Part shown: positions 20,653 to 30,237 of the stretch, piece after piece
How positions within the stretch are numbered: the first letter of the stretch is position 1
Layout of the letters: each line of letters opens with the position of its first letter
Origin: Chloroflexota bacterium
GTDB lineage: Bacteria; Chloroflexota; Limnocylindria; Limnocylindrales; CSP1-4
Length of the DNA stretch: 42,583 nt
Direction of reading: 5' to 3'
Assembly: GCA_003158295.1 (NCBI GenBank)
Contig: PMIP01000019.1
Span: 133 to 42,715, forward strand
Translations under genes and position numbers: made by a program
The notes under the pieces: model-generated
Database searches by the model: none
Told to the model about the DNA's origin: nothing
The model's input: the letters and a program-made list of their open reading frames with translations, nothing else

Positions 20653-21038
20653 GCTTGGATCCTGTGAAGCATTGAAGGGACGGCTCTCGGGATAGAGAAC
20701 GTCGGGATCCGACCTGGCCCAGCGGAGTGACTCAGGCGCAGCGACTACCAGCGATTCGAGGAGGCTTGTCGGCGCCCACGCCCTCGGCCAGCATAGCAAG
20801 CAGGCGTCCCACGAGGCTGTGTCTTTTGCGCCGGCCGCGCCAGAAAGATGAGGCCGGCATCGAGCGGGCGGCGGATGACCGCCCCCTCCGGCAACCCGGT
20901 CAGGGAGTTTCGCGTGCGCAGCGAGTCCGCGCCGGTCTCGGCGGCCGACGGCACCTGATACGATTCGAGCGGCATGGGGGCCGGCCGGCTCCTCGAATCT
21001 GAGGACCGGCTATCGAGCGACGCAGGGGTCGGAGGATC

Positions 21039-21650
21039 ATGGCCAGGTCGAGTGTTACACGATCCGGGAAGCAGGCCGGCATCCAGCCGGGCGAAGAGCA
21101 GGACAGCGAGGGCAGCCGATCGATCGCCATCACGTTCGCCAAGCCTGACGTCGTCTTCGACATCCACCCGGAGCTACTCCAGACCTGGGGAGACGACCCA
21201 TTCCTGGCGATCATGGACGTCGGCTTCTTCTTGCGGGTCGTCCTACAGGTCCGGCTGGACGATGGCTCGCGCGTCGACTTCGGAACCTGGCTCGAGATCC
21301 CCGACGAAGACTTTCGGACTGCCTGGCAGACCTGGAACTTCCCCGAGTACGCGGACCTCGCCGTCGAGGGCTACCTGGCCAACAGCATCGACCCGTGGGG
21401 CCGGTTCCCCCACGTACTGGCCAAGGCCACCATTCGCGACGTCGACGAAGTCCCTGTGCTGACATCGTGCCCCGACCTCGACGTGATGCGCATCATCGAC
21501 GGGATCTGGCCGCGGGATGCGGTTCTCGCCCCTTACGCGGACCTGCTGGACGGCAAGTCCGGATCAGGGCGGCGCGTCTCCGAGCGGCGAAGCGTTGCGA
21601 AGCGCGGCAAGCGGAAGGCCACGGAAGGACCGGGACCGGAAGGACTCTGA
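21039..21650 (+). CDS. DUF2199-like protein
   Basis: FFLRVVLQVRLDDGSRVDFGTWLEIPDEDFRTAWQTWNFPEYADLAVEGYLANSIDPW resembles DUF2199 core; basic C-terminus. Confidence 0.55.
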   Translation: MARSSVTRSGKQAGIQPGEEQDSEGSRSIAITFAKPDVVFDIHPELLQTWGDDPFLAIMDVGFFLRVVLQVRLDDGSRVDFGTWLEIPDEDFRTAWQTWNFPEYADLAVEGYLANSIDPWGRFPHVLAKATIRDVDEVPVLTSCPDLDVMRIIDGIWPRDAVLAPYADLLDGKSGSGRRVSERRSVAKRGKRKATEGPGPEGL

Positions 21651-21755
21651 GCCGAACTTGGGCCGGGGAGCGGCTGGGCTATCGCCTGTCCCCACGAAGA
21701 GATCCGAGTCGCCCCGAACCGGTGGCCGACGCCGCGCTGTCTGTCGCCCGCCGAC

Positions 21756-22580
21756 CTACTTGCCGCCCATGCGAATCAGCACGATGGACGCCTCGAACAG
21801 CCCGTAGAGGACTACCGACATCACCATCGGGCTGACGAAGTCGGCCCCGGGCGTGATGAGGTTGGAGACGACCACGATGGCCAGGATGGCCGGGCGGCGC
21901 GACTTCCTGAGGCCCCGCGACGACACGATCCCCACCTTCGAGAGAAGGACGAGGATGATCGGGAACTCCATCACAAGGCCAAAGGCCAGGAAGAGCGTCG
22001 AGACGAAGCCGAAATAGGCGTCGGCGGTGAGCAGGATGTGGATGTCGTTGCTCTGGAAGTTGTAGAGGAAGCCCGTGGCGTAGGGGAGGATGAAGTAGGC
22101 CACGCCGACTCCGAGGGCGAAGAAGGCCATCGCCAGCGGCACCCATGGCCGGGCGGCGGATCGCTCGGAGGGGGTGAGCCCGGGAGATATGTACGCCCAG
22201 AACTCGTACAGGATCACCGGCATGGCCAGGATGGCCCCCGTGATGAGCGCAACCTGGAGCTGGATCATCAGGGCGTCGGTCAGCCCCAGGGCTTGGAGCG
22301 GCGCGTCGGTGGGGAGCGGCGATCGCAGGAAGTGGATGATCTGGCCGGAGAAAATGAAGCCCAGGATCGTGCCGGGGATAAGCGAGAAGACCGCGATGTA
22401 CACGCGGTTGCGGAGCTCGACGAGATGGCCGACCCAGCTCATCTCGCCTCTGGCTGATCCCTCAGGGGCGCCGCCCCGGCGAAACGGCCGGGGGAGCCGG
22501 CGGCGCCTGCGGGGCGCTGGCTGGGCCGCGGGCGTAGCGACCTCCGACAGGCGGATATCCGGTTCCATGGTCGATCCCAT
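21756..22580 (-). CDS. tatC: Sec-independent protein translocase TatC
   Basis: MSWVGHLVELRNRVYIAVFSLIPGTILGFIFSGQI, YEFWAYISPGLTPSERSAARPWVP, FGLVMEFPIILVLLSKVGIVSS, SNLITPGADFVSPMVMSVVLYGLFEASIVLIR. Confidence 0.93.
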   Translation of the reverse strand: MGSTMEPDIRLSEVATPAAQPAPRRRRRLPRPFRRGGAPEGSARGEMSWVGHLVELRNRVYIAVFSLIPGTILGFIFSGQIIHFLRSPLPTDAPLQALGLTDALMIQLQVALITGAILAMPVILYEFWAYISPGLTPSERSAARPWVPLAMAFFALGVGVAYFILPYATGFLYNFQSNDIHILLTADAYFGFVSTLFLAFGLVMEFPIILVLLSKVGIVSSRGLRKSRRPAILAIVVVSNLITPGADFVSPMVMSVVLYGLFEASIVLIRMGGK

Positions 22581-22740
22581 TTAGCGGCGCCCCGTCGCGA
22601 GGCCCGCATGTTCTGGGCGGCCTTCTCGCGCCTGCGCGGGAAGAAGTATGACGCGCTCCGGCGCAACACTGTCCGGTGGACACGGCCGCGGGAGCGCGTG
22701 CGGCGTCGCGGACCGTCGCGCCGGCTTGGGCATCGCGGCG

Positions 22741-23949
<1,209 letters not shown>

Positions 23950-24119
23950 GTGGTATAGCTCCGTCTCGAGAAGAGTCCGGCCCAGTCCCGGCGCACCTAC
24001 AGAAGCCGACGTGGAAACGGGTGGTCTCGAGCGCCTTCCTCAGTCGACGCGCGTGCTGCTTGCAGGCGATCGGTCGGCGTCGGGAGCGGGCCTGCCCGCG
24101 GCCGGGATGGGCTGGGGTG

Positions 24120-24629
24120 TCACGGGATATCTGGCTTGGACGGTGCGCCCGGCGCAGCGCCCGAGTTCTCGGGCGCTGCCGGGTAGCCGGGGGCCCAGTA
24201 CTGCTGGGCGGGATACGCGGGTGGCTGCAGCGGGTAGCCCTGCTGCGGATAGGGCTGGCCGGGGTAGGGCTGCTGGGCCGGGTAGGCGGGTGGCTGCGGC
24301 GGGTAGCCCTGCTGCGGATAGGGCTGGCCGGGGTATGGCTGCTGGCCGGGGTAGGGCTGCTGGGCCGGATCCGGCATCTGCGCGGATCCAGGCTGGGCGG
24401 CGTAGTAGGACTGGGCCGGCGGCTGCGGCGCGGCCGTCGGTTGGGGCTGCTGCTGAGCCGGGGAGGTTGGCTGGACCGAGATGGAGTCCTGGAGCTGACC
24501 GGACGCCTTTTGGAACTCGCGGAAGCTCTTGCCTATCGCCGCGCCGACTTCGGGCAGCTTGCCCGGGCCGATCACGATCAGGGCAATCACCAGTATCAGC
24601 AGCAGGTGCGCAGGAGTAAGTCCAGCCAT
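24120..24629 (-). CDS. tatA: Twin-arginine translocase subunit TatA-like with Pro/Gln/Tyr-rich repetitive tail
   Basis: [42 protein letters not shown]; tail [23 protein letters not shown] repeated. Confidence 0.85.
   Translation of the reverse strand: MAGLTPAHLLLILVIALIVIGPGKLPEVGAAIGKSFREFQKASGQLQDSISVQPTSPAQQQPQPTAAPQPPAQSYYAAQPGSAQMPDPAQQPYPGQQPYPGQPYPQQGYPPQPPAYPAQQPYPGQPYPQQGYPLQPPAYPAQQYWAPGYPAAPENSGAAPGAPSKPDIP
24201..24338 (-). repeat. 69-bp tandem repeat x2 in tatA tail
   Basis: ctgctgggc(g/c)ggata/gtaggcggg... units at 24201-24269 and 24270-24338, encoding [15 protein letters not shown](P/L)QPPAYPA-type repeat. Confidence 0.85.
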
Positions 24630-24651
24630 TTTCCAGTCTCCTTCTTGGGCC

Positions 24652-25707
24652 TCAGTCGCTCGGGACAGCGGCCTTGGGGCTAGCGCTCCGTATCGCCGCC
24701 CGCAGTCGGTCCGCGGCGTCTTCCGCGGTCACGTCTCTCTGCGGTTCGGACAGTAACTCGTAGCCCACCATGAACTTGCGGACCGTCGCCTGCAGGAGCG
24801 GCGGGTAGAAGTGGGCGTGTAGCTGCCAGTAGGGTTTGTCGCCTCCGTCGAATGGTGCCTGGTGCCAGCCCATCGAGTACGGGAACGGCAACGAGAAGAG
24901 GGCGTCGTAGCCGCGCAGCAGCGTGGTCAGTCGCTCGGCGAGCGAGTCGCGCTGTGCCTGGTCCAGGTCGGGCACGCGGGCTACCGGACGCCGCGGGATC
25001 AGCAGCGTTTCGAACGGCCAGGCCGCCCAGAACGGCACAACCGCCAGCCAGTCGTCGTCGCCGTCGACCTCGCGCGGGCCGCCGGATTCCTGAGCGGCAT
25101 AGTCCAGTAGCAACGGCCGCCCGTTCGCTTCGTAGTAGCGCTTCTGGCTGGCGTCTTCCTTCTCCCCCTCTCGCGGGACAGCGTCGCCCGCCCAGATCTG
25201 ACCATGCGGATGCGGGTTAGAGGCGCCCATGGCCACGCCCCGGTTCTCGAAGACCTGCACCCAGCGGAACCGCTCACCCAGGGCCGCCGACTGGTCCGCC
25301 CACAAGTCCACGACCGGGCGCGCCTGCGCGGCGCTCATTCGGGCGATGCTGAGATCATGCCGTGGCGAGAAGCAGATCACGAGGCACTCGCCCCGCTCGC
25401 TCTCGGCCCTGAGCAGCCCGTTGTCAATAGACAGGTGCGGAGAATCAGGGCGAAGCGCCGCGAAGTCGTTCGTGAACACGAAAGTCGATTCGTACATCGG
25501 GTTGGTCTCGCCGTTGGCCCTGACGTTGCCCGGGCACAGGTAGCAGTACGGCTCGTAGGTGGGCAGGTCCTCGGGCGGTGCCGCTTCCTGCCGGCCGAGC
25601 CACGGGCGGCTCGTCCTCTCCGGCGATACCAGCAGCCAATCGTCGACGAGCGGGTTGTAGCGGCGGTGCGGCTGGAGCATTGCCCGGGCGGCAGCGCGTC
25701 GGTTCAC
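24652..25707 (-). CDS. galT: Galactose-1-phosphate uridylyltransferase
   Basis: [68 protein letters not shown] start overlapping the deoR stop. Confidence 0.93.
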   Translation of the reverse strand: MNRRAAARAMLQPHRRYNPLVDDWLLVSPERTSRPWLGRQEAAPPEDLPTYEPYCYLCPGNVRANGETNPMYESTFVFTNDFAALRPDSPHLSIDNGLLRAESERGECLVICFSPRHDLSIARMSAAQARPVVDLWADQSAALGERFRWVQVFENRGVAMGASNPHPHGQIWAGDAVPREGEKEDASQKRYYEANGRPLLLDYAAQESGGPREVDGDDDWLAVVPFWAAWPFETLLIPRRPVARVPDLDQAQRDSLAERLTTLLRGYDALFSLPFPYSMGWHQAPFDGGDKPYWQLHAHFYPPLLQATVRKFMVGYELLSEPQRDVTAEDAADRLRAAIRSASPKAAVPSD

Positions 25708-26606
25708 TACCGATCCCCCTCCTGCGATTGGTCCGAGTCTTCCCCAAAGACCTGGGCGTCGCCCGTGGCGGGATCGACAAGGACGAGGTTGCGAACGGCG
25801 GCTGCTATCAGCGTCCTCGCGGCCGAATCCAGGCCCGTGTCCGTGATGACCGTGTCGGCGTCCTCGAGGCGCGCGACGGCGCTGATACCGATCGTTCCCC
25901 ACTTGGTGTGGTCCACCAGCACTACCAGGCGCCTTCCGGCCTCGATCAGCGCACGGTTCGTTTCGGCTTCGAGGATGTTCGGCGTTGTGAGGCCCGTTCG
26001 GGCGTCCAGGCCGTGGCTGCCGAGATACACCGTGTCGACGTGCAGCGACCGGATCACCTCGACGGCGAAGGGTCCGACGAGCGCGTCGGAGGGCGTGCGC
26101 ACGCCGCCACTCAAGATGACCGTCTGATCGGGGCGGCCATCCGCATACAGAACATCCGCGACCGGCACGGAGTTGGTCAGCACCGTGATGCCGGGGCAGT
26201 CGACCAGCAGCCTTGCCAGGGCACAGGTAGTCGTTCCGGCCGAGATGGCGATGGCCGAGCCGGGCGTGACCAGGCCGGCCGCGTAGCCGGCGATGGCACT
26301 CTTCTCGCGTTGCATCAAACTGGACTTCACCCTGAAGCCAGGCTCGAAGAGGGGGCTGCCCTCGATCGCGGCGGCCCCGCCATGGACCTTCTCGAGCAGA
26401 CCCCGCCCATTCAGGATCTCGAGGTCGCGACGAATGGTCATGTCCGACACGCCGAGATCGCGAACGAGATCGGCGACGCGCACGCCACCCTGCTCGCGCA
26501 CGCGCTCAAGGATCAGGTTCTGGCGCAGACGAGCTAGAGCCGGCCTCCGAGTGGCCGTGTCCAGGCCTGCCGCCTCAACCACTCGCTCAGTTGCCTCCGA
26601 GTCCAT
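25707..26606 (-). CDS. DeoR-family transcriptional regulator
   Basis: RQNLILERVREQGGVRVADLVRDLGVSDMTIRRDLEILNGRGLLEKVHGGAA; DeoR C-terminal sensor LSGGVRTPSDALVGPFAVE, GLTTPNILEAETNRALIEA. Confidence 0.92.
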   Translation of the reverse strand: MDSEATERVVEAAGLDTATRRPALARLRQNLILERVREQGGVRVADLVRDLGVSDMTIRRDLEILNGRGLLEKVHGGAAAIEGSPLFEPGFRVKSSLMQREKSAIAGYAAGLVTPGSAIAISAGTTTCALARLLVDCPGITVLTNSVPVADVLYADGRPDQTVILSGGVRTPSDALVGPFAVEVIRSLHVDTVYLGSHGLDARTGLTTPNILEAETNRALIEAGRRLVVLVDHTKWGTIGISAVARLEDADTVITDTGLDSAARTLIAAAVRNLVLVDPATGDAQVFGEDSDQSQEGDR

Positions 26607-26741
26607 CCTTCTCCGCTGCTCCTACCGGCGCACGACAACCCGGCCCAACGCCATGGCGCCGACGGCGATTCATCGTGCCGCAGTCCGGCGGCCAAGTCAA
26701 CGTTTTCCACCACAATCGCACGCATTATGGGTTCTTGCCCC

Positions 26742-26771
26742 TTGACACGTGGAGAGTCAGCGACCGACAAT
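26742..26771 (+). promoter_or_regulatory. Candidate sigma-70 promoter for sugar ABC transporter operon
   Basis: TTGACA (26742-26747), 18-bp spacer, GACAAT (26766-26771), 72 bp upstream of ATG 26844. Confidence 0.45.
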
Positions 26772-26784
26772 CCACCCGTCCTGT

Positions 26785-26821
26785 TGGTTCTTGGTGAACC
26801 ACGATCGCTTCATGCGGTCGT
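26785..26821. promoter_or_regulatory. Tandem inverted repeats in divergent deoR/SBP intergenic region
   Basis: TGGTTC-TTGGT-GAACCA (26785-26801) and ACGATCGC-TTCAT-GCGGTCGT (26801-26821, one G-U/mismatch). Confidence 0.4.
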
Positions 26822-26843
26822 GAAGGGAGGAGTGAGCGCTCAA

Positions 26844-28241
26844 ATGGATGAATCCACCCGCGCCGGCCAGGTCTCACGCCGGGAAGTACTCAAGAAAGGC
26901 CTTGTGGGGGCTGCCGGCCTGACTGTCCTGCCGGCCGTCCTCGCAGCGTGCTCGTCCAGCGCCGCCACGGCCGCAGCGCCCAGCGGCAACGTAAGCGGCA
27001 ATCTAACCGGCACGCTCAAGATCGGCAGCAACCACTCCGACCCGAGCGAGGCCACCGGCATGACGGCGATCAACGCCGCGTTCGCGGCCGCGACCGGCCT
27101 GACGCCGACCATGAACACGGTCGACCACAATACGTTCCAGGATCAGATCAACAACTACCTCCTGGGGACGCCGGACGACGCCTTCACCTGGTTCTCCGGC
27201 TTCCGGATGCGCTTCTTCGCGGACAAGAGCCTGGCCACGAACATCGATGACGTCTGGTCCGCCGTTTCCAGCAACTTCACCTCGGCCTTCGCCACGGCCG
27301 TCACCGGCAACGACTCCCATATCTACGGGATTCCGGTCGACTACTACCCGTGGTGCGTCTTCTATCGCAAGAGCCTCTTCTCGGACAAGGGTTACACGGT
27401 CCCGTCCACCTGGGCCGACTTCATCACCCTCTGCAAGAAGATGCAGACGGACGGCCTCACACCGATCGCCTTCTCCGACAAGGACGGCTGGCCGGCGATG
27501 GGCACGTTCGACATCCTCAACCTCCGCCTCAACGGCTACGACTTCCACGTCGGCCTCATGACCGGCGCGAACAAGTGGACGGACCCAAAGGTTACGGCCG
27601 TCTTCCAGCAGTGGGCCCAGCTCATCCCGTTCTACACCAGCGGTTTTGCGGGCCTGACCTGGCAGCAGGCGTGCGACACGCTGGTCAGCAAGAAGGCCGG
27701 CCTGTTCTTCCTCGGCCTGTTCATGACCGGTGAAGTCGCCACGGTCGACAAGACCGCGGTCGCCGACATCGACTTCTTCCCCTTCCCCTTCCTCGGCAAC
27801 AGCTACGATGCCGAGGCTGCCCTCGACGCCCCGATCGACATCTGGATGCTCAGCGCGAAGTCACCGTCCCTCACGGCCGACCTCATCAACGCGAAGGCTT
27901 ACATGAACTTCTGGGCCAAGGGCTCGACGCAGGTCCTGATGTACAAGGCCAACAATGGCTTCATCCCGACCGCGAATGACGCCGACTCGAGCACTTACGA
28001 CGTCCTGACGAAGAAGGCAGTCTCGATCGTCAGCGCCGCCAAGAAGATCACCCAGTTCATGGACCGCGACACCCGGCCCGACTTCGCCGGCGCGAACGGC
28101 ATGCAGAGCTTCCTCCTCAGCTTCCTCGGGAATCCCACCCAGGACCTGGCTGCGCTCCAGGCGTCGATCCAGGCGTTCTGGGATGCCCTCCCGGCCTACG
28201 TCGTTGCGCCCGTGCCGACGCCCGCGCCAACAGCAAGCTAA
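26844..28241 (+). CDS. Sugar ABC transporter extracellular solute-binding protein (family 1), Tat-type lipoprotein
   Basis: SRREVLKKGLVGAAGLTVLPAVLAAC (twin-Arg plus lipobox); IYGIPVDYYPWCVFYRKSLFSDKGYTVPSTWADFITLCKKMQTDGLTPIAFSDKDGWPAMGTFD. Confidence 0.9.
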   Translation: MDESTRAGQVSRREVLKKGLVGAAGLTVLPAVLAACSSSAATAAAPSGNVSGNLTGTLKIGSNHSDPSEATGMTAINAAFAAATGLTPTMNTVDHNTFQDQINNYLLGTPDDAFTWFSGFRMRFFADKSLATNIDDVWSAVSSNFTSAFATAVTGNDSHIYGIPVDYYPWCVFYRKSLFSDKGYTVPSTWADFITLCKKMQTDGLTPIAFSDKDGWPAMGTFDILNLRLNGYDFHVGLMTGANKWTDPKVTAVFQQWAQLIPFYTSGFAGLTWQQACDTLVSKKAGLFFLGLFMTGEVATVDKTAVADIDFFPFPFLGNSYDAEAALDAPIDIWMLSAKSPSLTADLINAKAYMNFWAKGSTQVLMYKANNGFIPTANDADSSTYDVLTKKAVSIVSAAKKITQFMDRDTRPDFAGANGMQSFLLSFLGNPTQDLAALQASIQAFWDALPAYVVAPVPTPAPTAS

Positions 28242-28285
28242 CGAGATTCGCGGTTTAGTTACAAGTAACTGGTCCGTGTTGTTCA

Positions 28286-29269
28286 ATGTCTGAGATAGAG
28301 CCCAAGGCTCTGACTCCTGCCCCGGCGACCACAGCCGGGGCAGGAGTCGTTGCGCCCGCTGGGCGCCGACGGCACTACAGCGTCCTCACGCGTCGAGACA
28401 AAGTCCTGCTCGCACTGATGGTGGGGGTGCCCCTGTCCATCTTCTTCGTCCTGATCTGGGGCATGGCTCTTGTTTCGGTCGTGCTCTCCTTCACCGACTG
28501 GCAGGGCCAGGGCCCGCTCAACTTCGTCGGCCTGAAGAACTACACCTACCTGATCCAAAGCTACCCGGCGTTCTGGCCTGCCCTCTCGCACAACATCCTC
28601 TGGCTGCTCTCATTCATCTGCTTCGCCACCCCGATGGGGATCCTGCTGGCCGTCTGTCTCGATCGACCGCTGAGGGCGTCGGGACTCTATCAGACCATCT
28701 TCTTCACGCCCGTCGTCCTGTCCCTCGCCGTCGTCGGCTTTATCTGGGAGCTCCAGTACTCGCCGCTCGCGGGCAATGGGTTCATCGACAGCGTTCTGGC
28801 CGCGACGGGCCTCGTGAAGGGAAACGCCACTCCGGACTGGCTCGGCGACCCGTCGATCAATATCTGGGCCGTCATCGTCGCGGCAAGCTGGCGCCACATC
28901 GGCTACATCATGATCCTGTACCTGGCGGGCCTGAAGAGCGTCGATCCGTCGCTGCGTGAGGCGGCTGCCATCGATGGGGCGAACGAGCGCCAGACCTTCT
29001 TCTATGTCGTCTTCCCGGTCATGGCGCCCATCAACGTCGTCATCGTGGTCGTGACGGTGATCGAATCCCTGCGGGCATTCGATATCGCCTACATCATCAA
29101 CCACGGCAAGAACGGCCTGGAGCTGCTCTCCACCCTGATCACCAACAACAGCATCAGCGAGGCCAGCCTCATTGGCTTCGGATCGGCCATCGCGGTCGTG
29201 CTGTTGCTGATCTCGCTCGTTCCCATCGTGCTCTATCTGACGCGTGTGATGCGATCGGAGGAGCAGTGA
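28286..29269 (+). CDS. Sugar ABC transporter permease (MalF/UgpA type)
   Basis: SFTDWQGQGPLNFVGLKNYTYL; EAAAIDGANERQTFFYVVFPVMAPINVVIVVVTVIESLRAFDIAYIINHGKNG EAA loop. Confidence 0.92.
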   Translation: MSEIEPKALTPAPATTAGAGVVAPAGRRRHYSVLTRRDKVLLALMVGVPLSIFFVLIWGMALVSVVLSFTDWQGQGPLNFVGLKNYTYLIQSYPAFWPALSHNILWLLSFICFATPMGILLAVCLDRPLRASGLYQTIFFTPVVLSLAVVGFIWELQYSPLAGNGFIDSVLAATGLVKGNATPDWLGDPSINIWAVIVAASWRHIGYIMILYLAGLKSVDPSLREAAAIDGANERQTFFYVVFPVMAPINVVIVVVTVIESLRAFDIAYIINHGKNGLELLSTLITNNSISEASLIGFGSAIAVVLLLISLVPIVLYLTRVMRSEEQ

Positions 29270-30174
29270 GCGCCTGGGCGGTAGCAGGACAGGGGACGAC
29301 CCACAATCGGGCCAGGCGCCGGCTGAAGCGCGCCGGGCTGCACGTCTTCCTGATCGTGCTGGCCTTCATCTTTATGTGGCCGTTGCTCTACGCGCTCTAC
29401 ACGTCGCTGCGCCCTTACGGCGAGATCGTGGCCAACCCAACCGGGCCGTTCTCGCTGCCAGCCACGCTCAACCTCGACAACTACTTTTCGGTCTGGAACG
29501 CCCAGAACATGCTGGGCTTCTACTGGAACACGGCGGTCATCACCATCCCGGCGGTGATCCTGACCCTGTGGATCTCCTCGATGCTGGCGTTCACTATTTC
29601 CAAGTTCAGCTGGCGCTTCAACCTGCTGGTCCTGATGATCTTCACCGCCGGCAACCTCCTGCCGCCGCAGGTCATCATCGTGCCGCTCCGCCTGGTGTAC
29701 CTGCATCTGCCTCTGCCGGCTCCGCTCAGCGACAACGGATTGATGTATGACCAGTTCACGGGGTTGATCCTGATTCACACTACGTTCCAGACCGGCTTCT
29801 GCACGTTCGTATTGAGCAACTACATGAAGACCTTGTCCAAAGAGCTCATCGAGGCGGCCCAGATAGACGGCGCCGGGATCTTCACGATCTACCGCCGCGT
29901 CGTCCTGCCTCTGTGCACTCCGGCCATTGCCGCACTGGCAACGTTGCTCAGCGTCTGGATCTACAACGACTTCTTCTGGGCGTTGCTGCTGTTCAAGTCT
30001 GGCGACAAGCGCCCGATCACCGCGGCCCTGAACAACCTGTCGGGCGCGTTCTTCACAAATCCCACGCAGCTGGCGGCTGTGTCGGTGATGGCGGCGGTAC
30101 CGACGATCGTGCTATACCTGATCCTGCAGCGCTTCTTCGTCACCGGCCTGACGCTCGGCGCGACCAAGTCTTGA
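29266..30174 (+). CDS. Sugar ABC transporter permease (MalG/UgpE type)
   Basis: IFMWPLLYALYTSLRPYGEI; SKELIEAAQIDGAGIFTIYRRVVLPLCTPAIAALATLLSVWIYNDFFWALLLFKS; 4-bp overlap with upstream permease. Confidence 0.92.
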   Translation: MSAWAVAGQGTTHNRARRRLKRAGLHVFLIVLAFIFMWPLLYALYTSLRPYGEIVANPTGPFSLPATLNLDNYFSVWNAQNMLGFYWNTAVITIPAVILTLWISSMLAFTISKFSWRFNLLVLMIFTAGNLLPPQVIIVPLRLVYLHLPLPAPLSDNGLMYDQFTGLILIHTTFQTGFCTFVLSNYMKTLSKELIEAAQIDGAGIFTIYRRVVLPLCTPAIAALATLLSVWIYNDFFWALLLFKSGDKRPITAALNNLSGAFFTNPTQLAAVSVMAAVPTIVLYLILQRFFVTGLTLGATKS

Positions 30175-30237
30175 CCCGGCGGGAGGTCGAGGGCGGGATC
30201 CGCGACAATCGTTGGACTCGCCGCCACCGGAGATCTG

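Noticed and set aside
21039-21650. Toxin/defence protein near tRNA patch
   Set aside because: Sequence looks like DUF2199; nothing supports toxin function and there is no antitoxin partner.
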